From the NCBI RefSeq assembly GCF_021631985.1, contig NZ_CP070225.1, positions 4,712,001 to 4,776,000 on the forward strand: a stretch of 64,000 nt of DNA. The letters are read 5' to 3'. The notes below the pieces were generated by a model. It made no database searches and was not told where the DNA came from. It saw only the letters and a program-made list of their open reading frames with translations. Position numbers and translations under genes: made by a program. Position 1 is the stretch's first letter. Each line of letters begins with the position of its first letter. Below, piece after piece: positions 7,033-14,918 of this stretch. This DNA is from Sandaracinus amylolyticus (GTDB taxonomy: Bacteria > Myxococcota_A > Polyangia > Polyangiales > Sandaracinaceae).

Positions 7033-8865
7033 ATGACCGCGGCGCGCGACGAGCACGCCCGACGCCGCGACTCGTTCGCGCGCGAAGCGGGCATCCAGGA
7101 CGCGATCGGCGTTCGCATCTCGTTCGTGCGCCTCGCGCTCTTCGGCGCGGCGGTGCTCGAGACGGGCATCGGGCTGTCGCGCGGATCGCAGGCGTGGCTG
7201 ATCGGCGGGGCCGTGACGTTCCTCGCGTTCGGCCTCGCGGTGATCGCGCACGCGGTGGTGATCCGCAAACGCGATCGCGCGCAGACGCGGCAGCACATCC
7301 ACGAGCGGCACCTGAAGCGCATCGAAGGGCGCACCCAGGGCTTCCCGAACGGCGGAGATCTGCTGCCCGGCGAGCACCCCTACGCGTCGGATCTCGACGT
7401 GGTCGGGCCCGGCTCGATCTACGAGCGCATCTCGGTCGCGCACACCCGTCGCGGCGCGGAGACGCTCGCGGCGTGGCTCGGCGCGCCCACCGATCGCGAG
7501 ACGGTGCTGGCGCGACAGGCCGCGGTGCGCGAGCTCGCGAAGGACGTCGAGCTGCGCCAGGAGCTCGAGGCCGCGGTGCTCGACACCGGCAACGAGCTGC
7601 TCGACGCGCGGCCCTTCCTCGAGCTCACGGGCAAGCCGCCCTTCGTGATCGACAAGCCGTGGCTCGTCGCGCTGACCTACGCGATGCCGATCACGTTCGT
7701 CGCGAGCGTGCTCCTCTCGGGCAACGCGCTCCCGCGGCACTCGTGGGTGCTCCCGCTCGCGGCGCAGGCGGTCCTGCTGTGGCGCACGCAGCACGAGATC
7801 GGCGTGCGCTACGGGCTCCTCTCGGCGCGGCGTCGCTTCGTCGAGTCGTTCGCGCAGCTGCTGCGCGTCGTCGAGAGCGCGAAGTGGGAGGCGCCGCTCC
7901 TGCGCGCGCTGCAGGAGAAGCTGCGCATCGAGGGCAAGACGCCGTCGGCGCAGCTGCGCGATCTCGAGCGCTGGACCTCGCTCTTCGATCTGCGCACCCA
8001 GGGCATCGCCCACGTCTTCATCGATCTCTTCCTGCTCTGGGATCTGCACTGCCTCGCGGGCGTCGAGCGCTGGATGAAGCGCGCGGGCGGACGCTCGGCG
8101 GAGTGGTTCGAGGTGCTCGGCGAGGTCGAGGCGCTCGCGTCGCTGGCGACGATGCTCTCGCAGGATCCCGGCGTCGTGATGCCGGAGATCGCAGAGGACG
8201 GCGCGCCGCTGGTCGCCGAGGGCCTCGGGCACCCGCTGATCCCCGAGGAGCGCAGGGTCCGCAACGATCTGCGCATCGACGGCCCGGGCTGCGCGCTCGT
8301 GGTCACGGGCTCGAACATGGCGGGCAAGAGCACGCTGCTGCGCGCGCTCGGCGTCGACGTCGCGCTCGCGCTCGCGGGCGGCCCGGTGTGTGCGACGCGC
8401 TTCTCGACCCCGCCGGTGCGCCTGCGCGCGAGCATGCGCATCTCGGACTCGGTGCAGTCGGGCGCGAGCTACTTCCAGGCGGAGCTCATCCGCTTGCGCA
8501 CGGTGATCGCGGAGGCCGACCATCCGCCGCCGCTCCTCTTCCTGCTCGACGAGCTGCTGCGCGGGACGAACGCGCGGGCGCGTCACCGCGGGGCGCGCGC
8601 GGTGGTGAAGCACCTGCTCGCGCGGGGCGCGATGGGCCTGGTGGCGACCCACGACGTCGCGCTCTCCGAGCTCGAGCAGGAGATGGGCGCGTGCGTGAAG
8701 AACGTGCACTTCACCGACGTGTTCGACGGCGGCGAGATGACGTTCGACTACCGGCTGCGGCCCGGCGTGGTGAAGACCAGCAACGCGCTGCGCCTCCTCC
8801 AGCAGGCAGGCATCGAGGTCGAGGCGGACGACGCGCTCACCGACGAAGCCGCGGCGCTGCGCTGA
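7033..8865 (+). CDS. Membrane-anchored MutS-family ATPase
   Basis: This 610-aa protein ends in a MutS domain V. It has Walker A TGSNMAGKST at about residues 424-433, Walker B LLFLLDELLRGTN at about 501-513, the ISDSVQSGASYFQAEL signature loop, and VATHD. The N-terminus lacks the MutS mismatch-recognition domain I. Instead there are two hydrophobic helices at about 28-75 and another pair at about 213-245. Proteins of this type are usually annotated as 'MutS-related' or 'DNA mismatch repair protein MutS' but are not classical repair enzymes. Its role is unknown. It follows yggX closely and may be co-transcribed. Confidence 0.85.
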   Translation: MTAARDEHARRRDSFAREAGIQDAIGVRISFVRLALFGAAVLETGIGLSRGSQAWLIGGAVTFLAFGLAVIAHAVVIRKRDRAQTRQHIHERHLKRIEGRTQGFPNGGDLLPGEHPYASDLDVVGPGSIYERISVAHTRRGAETLAAWLGAPTDRETVLARQAAVRELAKDVELRQELEAAVLDTGNELLDARPFLELTGKPPFVIDKPWLVALTYAMPITFVASVLLSGNALPRHSWVLPLAAQAVLLWRTQHEIGVRYGLLSARRRFVESFAQLLRVVESAKWEAPLLRALQEKLRIEGKTPSAQLRDLERWTSLFDLRTQGIAHVFIDLFLLWDLHCLAGVERWMKRAGGRSAEWFEVLGEVEALASLATMLSQDPGVVMPEIAEDGAPLVAEGLGHPLIPEERRVRNDLRIDGPGCALVVTGSNMAGKSTLLRALGVDVALALAGGPVCATRFSTPPVRLRASMRISDSVQSGASYFQAELIRLRTVIAEADHPPPLLFLLDELLRGTNARARHRGARAVVKHLLARGAMGLVATHDVALSELEQEMGACVKNVHFTDVFDGGEMTFDYRLRPGVVKTSNALRLLQQAGIEVEADDALTDEAAALR

Positions 8866-8925
8866 AGCACACCCACACCCGCACCCGCACCCGCCGTCGT
8901 ACCCGTCTGGACGCGGGGTCGGTGC

Positions 8926-9008
8926 GCGAACAGCCAACACTTCGCGGCGTCAGTCCGCGAACAAGCCAACACTTCGCGGCGTCAGTCCGCGAACAAGCCA
9001 ACACTTCC
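8926..9008. repeat. 32-bp tandem repeat, about 2.7 copies
   Basis: Units start at 8926 (31 bp), 8957 (32 bp) and 8989 (partial). Each begins GCGAACAAGCCAACACTTCG and continues CGGCGTCAGTCC; the first unit lacks one A. The array ends 29 bases before the kinase ATG at 9038, so it occupies that gene's promoter or leader. A short CACCCG-type microsatellite lies before it at about 8873-8895. Confidence 0.85.
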
Positions 9009-9037
9009 GCGCACGCGCGAGATATTCTCGCCGCTCG

Positions 9038-12000
9038 ATGCGGGCATCCCGCGAGCATCTCGACGGCCTGGCGCGCCTCCACCGGATCGCCGACGCCGAG
9101 GAGCGACGTGCGGTGTTCCGGCAGTCGATCGCGACGCTCGCGGCCGCTGCTTCGGACCTGCGTCCCGTGCCGCTCGAGGGGCTCGATCCGATCGCGCTGC
9201 GCGACGGAACGCGCATGGCGCTCGCGAACGGTCTCTTCGAGGATCTCGGCTGGCTCACGCCCGCCGCCGCCGCGGGCGCGCTCTACGAGCTCGGTGCCGC
9301 GCTGCCCGCAGGAGACGAGAAGCGCGAGCTCGGCCGGCGCGTGCTGCGCGCATTGCACGAGGGCAACGCCGCGACGTTCACGCTGCTCGCGACGCTGCTC
9401 GCGAGCGGTTCGCGCCGCGGGCTCAGCGGCAGCGCGATCCGCGCGCGCGTCGCGCTCGCGCTCGATCTCCCGATCGGCAGCGGCATCCGCGCCGATCCGC
9501 TCGCGCTCGCGCTGATCGCGCGACGCGATCTCGCCGAGGACTGGCTGATCACGCCGTCGACCGGCTCGCTGCCCTCGCGGCGCCTCGCGGCGCGCCTGCT
9601 CGAGCGCGCGGCGCGCGAGGCCGCACGTCGCGCGAAGGCCGGCGATGCGGGCGCCCTCGCGATCTTCGATCGCCCCTCGGTGCAGAGCGCGACCCAGCGC
9701 CTGCTCTCCGATCGCGAGCCGCTGGTGTGGCGCCACGTCGCGACCGCGCGCGGCCTGCTCGCGCAGGCGATCCCGCGCTTCGGCGTGGAGATCGACGACT
9801 CGCTGCACGCGTCGCTCACGCCGACCGAGTGGCGGCGCGCGGCGGCGTCGCTGGCGTCGACGATGGCGATCGACGCCGAGCGCGCGCGCCGTCGCTGCGC
9901 GGATCTCCTGCAGAGCGACCTCGCGCGCCGCGATCCCGGCCTCGCGAGCGCGATGATCCTCGGCCTCGCGCGCGCCGCGGAGGCCGAGCCCGACGCGGCG
10001 GAAGAGCTGCTCAACCAGCTGGTGCGCGCGGGCGGCCTCGACGCGATCGAGGCGCTGATCGAGATCCGCGCCGAGCGCGTCGGCGGCGAGCTCGGCGAGT
10101 GGGCCGCGCGCCTCGCGCTCGCACGCCTCCGCGAGGACGCGATCGCGCGCGACGAGGGCGACGACGGTCGCGCCGCGTTGCTCCGCGCGATCGACTCCGA
10201 GCTGCGCAGCCGCGACGAGCGCGACGGGTCGCCGCCGACGCTGCGCGATCAGCTCGACGACGCGAAGGCCGCGTTCGTCGAGGCCGACGCGCGCACCGCG
10301 TACACCAAGGCGTTCGGCGTGCTGCGCAACGTCGAGGGCATCCTGCGCGTGCTCGAGGCGAGCCGCGACGAGGATCGCGACACGCGCATCGAGTCGTTCC
10401 TGCGGCTGCGCGAGCTCGACAGCGCGCTGCTCGAGAGCAGCTCGCTCGCCGATCTGCTGCAGCTCGGCGACAAGGGCGCGGGCGCCGCGCATCGCGTGCT
10501 CGACAACGTGTTCGAGCGGCTCACCGCGTACCTCGGTGCGCGCGAGAGCGAGCCGGTGCGCGGCGAGGTCGAGCACCTCACGCTGCGCATGCGCCGCATG
10601 CGCACGCTGCTGCACGTCGTCGACGCCGACGGAGGCCACCTCGACGAGCGCACCGCGGAGCTGCGCGATCGACGCCTCCGCACCGGTCGCTTGCTGGTGA
10701 AGCGCGCGCGCGAGGACGAGCCCTCGCCGCTGCGCCGCATCGTGGGCGCGTCGCTCGCGCGTGCCTGCGACGCGATCCTGCGCGAGGAGCTCGGCGAGCT
10801 CTCCGACGTGCTGATCGCGGCCGCGAGCCACCTGCACAGCGAGCACGATCTCGGCATCGTCGCGGAAGCGACGATGGTGCCCGAGGCCGCCGACGCGTTC
10901 CGCGCGTATGCGTCGCTGATCGAGCGCACCGAGCGCAGCGCGCGCGTGACCGAGGCGCGCGCGCTCTCGAGCCTCGACGCGCTCAAGGCGCTCATCCGGC
11001 ATCTGCCGGGCGCGGGCTCTCCGCGCGTCGAGGCGCTGCGCGTCGCGCTGCTGGCGTACGCCGAGGCGGTCGAGTCGATCTCCGACGCGGGCTCGCTCGC
11101 CGAGCTCGCGGGCCTGCTCGAGGGCACGAGCTCCGCGATCGCCGCGCTCGGCGAGGCCTCGAGCGCGCTCGCGCGGCTGGTCGTCGGAGCGCGTCGCCGG
11201 CTCGGCGAGACGATGTCGGGCGAGGCTCCGAACGTCGGCGCCGCGCTGCGCTCGATCGACGTCGCGGTGCTTCACGCGGCGCGCGCGGGCCAGGACGCGA
11301 GCGCGGTGGGCGATGCCGACGAGCCCTTCGATCTGGGCTCGCTCGCCGACGCGATCGCCGCGGGCATCGACACGCTGCGCGTCGATCTCCCGCTGCACCT
11401 CGCGGAGGTCGCGGCGAACGTGCTCGCGCGCATCGTCACGCTGCCCGCGTACGCGCAGCGCCGCTCGCGCCCGCCGCGCGCCACGTCGCGCGCCCGCGAG
11501 GCCGCGCTGCCGCCGTGGCTCCCGCCGAGCCGCACCATCGGCGGCTTCTACGTGCTGCGCGCGCTCGGCTCGGGCGCGGTGGGCTCGGTGTTCGTCGCGC
11601 GACGCGCCGAGGAGCGGAGCAACGAGAACGCCTCGCGCTTCGCGCTGAAGGTCCCGGAGTACGCGGGCAGCGCGGCGCGCACGCTCTCGGAGGGCGAGTT
11701 CCTCCAGCTCTTCCGCGAGGAGGCGGGCGCGCTGCTCGCGGTGCCGCCCCACCCCAACCTCGCGAAGCTCGTCACGTTCGACGCGGGTGCGCGGCCCAAG
11801 CCGATCCTCGTGATGGAGATGGTCGAGGGCCCCACGCTCGAGCGCATCATCGAGACCGGCGCGCTCGACATGGAGCGCGCGCTGCGCGTGATGTGGGGGA
11901 TCGCCTCGGGCCTCGGCGCGATGCACGAGGTCGGCGTCGGACACTTGGACCTCAAACCATCCAACGTGATCCTCCGCGATCCCGATGGCCCGGGCCCCGA

Positions 12001-12442
12001 GCTCGAGACCTCGGTGCTCGTCGACTTCGGGCTCGCGGGGCGCAAGCTGCGCCCCGGCTGCGCGACCGCGAGCTACGGCGCGCCCGAGGTGTGGGGCCTC
12101 ATGCCGAAGGGCCACGCGCCGCGCCCGATGCCGGTCGACGTCTACGCGCTCGGCTGCGTGATGTACGAGATCCTCACCGGCCAGACGCTCTTCAACGGCC
12201 CGACCGATCTCTCGACCGTCACCGCGCACCTGCAGCACGACGGCGACCTGCCCGCGCTCGATGCGCTCGTCGAGCTCGAGCGCGATCTGCTCCCGCTCGT
12301 GGACGCGATCCGCCACGCACTGCGCCAGGATCCGCGCCGCCGCGCGACCATCGACGACGTCTGCCGCGCGATCGAGGCGTGCGCGCCGATGCTCTCGCGC
12401 ATGCGCTGGCCGCTGCCCGCGCCCGCGATCCTCGCGGCGTGA
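9038..12442 (+). CDS. Large Ser/Thr protein kinase with ~830-residue helical N-terminal region
   Basis: This 1134-aa protein has a C-terminal protein kinase domain from about residue 834. It shows the glycine loop ALGSGAVGSVFVAR, the lysine in FALKVP, catalytic loop GHLDLKPSN at about 967-975 (HRD is HLD here, but Asp, Lys and Asn are kept), DFGLAG at about 995, and the APE-like GAPEVWGL. It is therefore likely active. The first ~830 residues are rich in Leu, Ala, Glu and Arg with no recognised domain, probably an all-helical platform. There is no clear transmembrane segment. Unlike most bacterial kinases of this class, the kinase is at the C-terminus. Thirteen bases separate it from the next gene. 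Confidence 0.88.
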   Translation: MRASREHLDGLARLHRIADAEERRAVFRQSIATLAAAASDLRPVPLEGLDPIALRDGTRMALANGLFEDLGWLTPAAAAGALYELGAALPAGDEKRELGRRVLRALHEGNAATFTLLATLLASGSRRGLSGSAIRARVALALDLPIGSGIRADPLALALIARRDLAEDWLITPSTGSLPSRRLAARLLERAAREAARRAKAGDAGALAIFDRPSVQSATQRLLSDREPLVWRHVATARGLLAQAIPRFGVEIDDSLHASLTPTEWRRAAASLASTMAIDAERARRRCADLLQSDLARRDPGLASAMILGLARAAEAEPDAAEELLNQLVRAGGLDAIEALIEIRAERVGGELGEWAARLALARLREDAIARDEGDDGRAALLRAIDSELRSRDERDGSPPTLRDQLDDAKAAFVEADARTAYTKAFGVLRNVEGILRVLEASRDEDRDTRIESFLRLRELDSALLESSSLADLLQLGDKGAGAAHRVLDNVFERLTAYLGARESEPVRGEVEHLTLRMRRMRTLLHVVDADGGHLDERTAELRDRRLRTGRLLVKRAREDEPSPLRRIVGASLARACDAILREELGELSDVLIAAASHLHSEHDLGIVAEATMVPEAADAFRAYASLIERTERSARVTEARALSSLDALKALIRHLPGAGSPRVEALRVALLAYAEAVESISDAGSLAELAGLLEGTSSAIAALGEASSALARLVVGARRRLGETMSGEAPNVGAALRSIDVAVLHAARAGQDASAVGDADEPFDLGSLADAIAAGIDTLRVDLPLHLAEVAANVLARIVTLPAYAQRRSRPPRATSRAREAALPPWLPPSRTIGGFYVLRALGSGAVGSVFVARRAEERSNENASRFALKVPEYAGSAARTLSEGEFLQLFREEAGALLAVPPHPNLAKLVTFDAGARPKPILVMEMVEGPTLERIIETGALDMERALRVMWGIASGLGAMHEVGVGHLDLKPSNVILRDPDGPGPELETSVLVDFGLAGRKLRPGCATASYGAPEVWGLMPKGHAPRPMPVDVYALGCVMYEILTGQTLFNGPTDLSTVTAHLQHDGDLPALDALVELERDLLPLVDAIRHALRQDPRRRATIDDVCRAIEACAPMLSRMRWPLPAPAILAA

Positions 12443-12455
12443 TACGAAGCGCAGC

Positions 12456-13772
12456 GTGACCCCGACGCTGCCGAGCGACGACGCGAGAGAGTGGCTGCTC
12501 GATTCGCTCGCGCAGATCGTCGCGCGCGCGGGATGGGAGCGCTTCGTCCTCGCGCCGCTGATCGAGCCCAACGACGCGTTCTTCCCCGATCGCTACCAGC
12601 ACGCGCCCGAGGGCGTGCGCACCGTCGCGCGACGTCTGCTGCGCCACGCGGGCATCGACGACCTCGACGTGCGCGTGATCGATCTGCAACCCGCCGAGCG
12701 CGGGCGGAGCCTCCTGACGCCGCTCACGTCGGTGTGGTTCGCGGAGATCGACACCGAGGCCGCACCGACCGTCGAGCTCGAGCTGCACGAGCTCGGCACC
12801 GACGTCGACGTCGTGCCGTCGGTCGCGCACGAGATCGCGCGGGTGTTCCGCGCGCATCGGCATCTCGATCGTGGCGGCGCACATCCGTATCGCGGTGGCG
12901 CGCCCGAGGAGGCGGCCGACCCCGAGCTCGATGCCGCGCTCGGGAGCGTCGCGTCGCTCTACCTCGGCTTCGGGATCGTCGCGGCGAACGGCGCGCATCG
13001 TTATCGCGCCAAGGGCGAGCAGATCGGTCGCGATGCGCGCACCGAGTGGGTCCACGATCAGGTCGGCGGGCTCGACGTCGTCGACGTGTGCTTCCTGCTC
13101 GCGGTGCAGCTCGTGGTGCGCGGCGCCGACGAGGCGACGATCGAGCGCGTGCGCGCGCAGCTCGGCGCGAACCAGTCGTCCGACGTGGGCGCGTGGACCG
13201 ACGCGCTCGCGGGCGAGGCCGACGCGCTCCGGGAGCGGCTCGGTGTCCCTCCGCCGAGCGCGTGGCCCGCGCCGTGGTCGCCGGAGGTCGCGCCGATGCG
13301 CGAGACGCCGTCGGGGATCGCGCGTGTGATCCGCCCGTCCGAGCTGCGCGCGCGCGACGTGCAGCGGCGCAACGAAGGACGTCGCACGTTCCGCGTGCGC
13401 GACACGAAGTCGTGGTCGTGGATGGGCCACGGCGTCGGCATCGGGATCGTCGCGCTCGTCGCGGGCGCCAGCGCGACGGGTCGGGCGTGGCCGCTCCTGG
13501 CGCTGCCGATCTCCGCGCTGGTCGGATGGATCCTCGGCGCTCGGGAGCGCGCCGACTTCTGCTCCGATCCCGCGTGCGGCGGGCGTCTCTCGTGGGACGC
13601 GACGACCTGCGCGAAGTGCGGCGGATCGATCGCCGGAGAGATCGCGACCGCGAACGATCGGCTCGCGGCGGAGGAAGCGCTCGAGGACGCCGAGCGCGAC
13701 GAGAGCGTCGACGACGAGGTCGACGACGACGACGACGAGGACGCGCCGCGCGCGCGAGGAGCGAGGCAATGA
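12456..13772 (+). CDS. Membrane protein with C-terminal zinc-ribbon-like motif
   Basis: This 438-aa protein starts with GTG at 12456, just after the kinase stop. The first ~320 residues look soluble. Two hydrophobic helices follow at about 322-362. Then comes a four-Cys ribbon, FCSDPAC...TTCAKCGG, at about 367-392. The last ~40 residues are very acidic, with a run of Asp and Glu. I recognise no enzymatic domain. A segment AHEIARVFRAH...HPYRG could be a metal-binding HE..H-like site, but the spacing does not fit a protease. Its stop overlaps the next start (ATGA), so it is coupled to the hydrolase. Confidence 0.7.
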   Translation: MTPTLPSDDAREWLLDSLAQIVARAGWERFVLAPLIEPNDAFFPDRYQHAPEGVRTVARRLLRHAGIDDLDVRVIDLQPAERGRSLLTPLTSVWFAEIDTEAAPTVELELHELGTDVDVVPSVAHEIARVFRAHRHLDRGGAHPYRGGAPEEAADPELDAALGSVASLYLGFGIVAANGAHRYRAKGEQIGRDARTEWVHDQVGGLDVVDVCFLLAVQLVVRGADEATIERVRAQLGANQSSDVGAWTDALAGEADALRERLGVPPPSAWPAPWSPEVAPMRETPSGIARVIRPSELRARDVQRRNEGRRTFRVRDTKSWSWMGHGVGIGIVALVAGASATGRAWPLLALPISALVGWILGARERADFCSDPACGGRLSWDATTCAKCGGSIAGEIATANDRLAAEEALEDAERDESVDDEVDDDDDEDAPRARGARQ

Positions 13773-14851
13773 GCGCACGTCGTGGCATGCACCTCCTGCG
13801 TTGGCTCGGGCCGTGGACCGACGGGGCGCTCGTCCCGCCCGCGATCGCGCGTCGCGAGCTCACGGTGCGCGACGGCGCGCGGGTGTTCCCGGCGACGGTG
13901 TGGCGACCCGAGGACGAGCCTCCGACGGGATCGCTGCTGCTCGTCCCGGGGCTGCACTTCCTCGGGCCGCGTGATCCGCGCTTCGATCGTTTCGCGCGCG
14001 TGCTCGCGCGCTCCGGGCTGCTCGTGCTCGCGCCGCACCTGCCGGACTTCACGCAGCTCGTGGTCGGTCGCGATCTCGTGGGCGACACCGAGCGCGCGTG
14101 GGAGGCGCTGCTCGCATTGCCGGATCGACCGCGAGGCAAGCCGGGCGTGTTCAGCATCTCGTTCGGCTCGATGCCCGCGCTGCGCCTCGCGAGCACGCGC
14201 GGCGACGAGGTGGGCTCGGTGATCGTGTTCGGCGGCTTCGCCGACTTCCGTCGCACCGTGCGCTTCGCGCTCTCGGGCGACGGAACGCGCGCGAACGATC
14301 CGCTCAATGCGCCCGTGGTGTTCATCAACCTCGTCGAGCACATGGACGTCGCGCCCGAGGATCGCGAGCTCCTGCGCGCGACGTGGCGACGTCAGTGCGA
14401 GCGCACCTGGGGCAAGGAAGAGAACAAGCGCCCCGAGGTCTACCAGGGCGTCGCGCGTGAGCTCGCGCTCGAGCTGCCCGCGCACCTGCGCGAGCTCTTC
14501 CTCGCGGGCGCGCGCGCCGCGCCGGGGACCGACGCGATCGGCCTCGCCGCGCTGGAGCGCTCGCAGGGCGCGTTCGACTGGGTCGATCCGCGCCCGCACT
14601 TCCACGGCCTGCGCTGCGACGTCGAGCTCGTGCACGGCACCGGCGACGACGTGATCCCGCACGACGAGAGCGCGGCGCTGCTCGCGGCGATGCCCTCGCA
14701 CGTGCGCGCGCGGCGGCATCTCACGGGACTCTACGGGCACACCGCGAAGGGCAAGGGCGTCGCGGAGCTCGCGCGCGAGGCGCGCGCCGCGGTCGACGAG
14801 GTGCGCTCGCTGGTGGGAATCCTCGGCGCGATCGCGCGCGCATCGCGCTGA
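13769..14851 (+). CDS. Alpha/beta hydrolase
   Basis: This 360-aa protein has an alpha/beta hydrolase layout. It shows LLLVPGLHFLG near residues 54-64 (oxyanion strand), a nucleophile-elbow-like SISFGSMPAL near 129-138, VELVHGTGDDVIPHDES with the likely acid Asp, and LTGLYGHTAKGKG with the likely catalytic His. The first Gly of GxSxG is Ser. There is no signal peptide. Its ATG overlaps the stop of the zinc-ribbon gene by 4 bases, making a kinase, ribbon protein, hydrolase transcription unit. The substrate is unknown. Confidence 0.72.
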   Translation: MSARRGMHLLRWLGPWTDGALVPPAIARRELTVRDGARVFPATVWRPEDEPPTGSLLLVPGLHFLGPRDPRFDRFARVLARSGLLVLAPHLPDFTQLVVGRDLVGDTERAWEALLALPDRPRGKPGVFSISFGSMPALRLASTRGDEVGSVIVFGGFADFRRTVRFALSGDGTRANDPLNAPVVFINLVEHMDVAPEDRELLRATWRRQCERTWGKEENKRPEVYQGVARELALELPAHLRELFLAGARAAPGTDAIGLAALERSQGAFDWVDPRPHFHGLRCDVELVHGTGDDVIPHDESAALLAAMPSHVRARRHLTGLYGHTAKGKGVAELAREARAAVDEVRSLVGILGAIARASR

Positions 14852-14918
14852 CGAGGGCTGTTTACCGAAATCCAGCAATCATGTACCAATACACGAACAC
14901 CGCATTCAGAGAGGTGGC

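Noticed and set aside
8837-12571. Very long antisense reading frame opposite the kinase gene
   Set aside because: It is Arg/Ala/Glu-rich low-complexity sequence, a shadow of the strong codon bias of the plus-strand kinase, whose domain motifs are clear.
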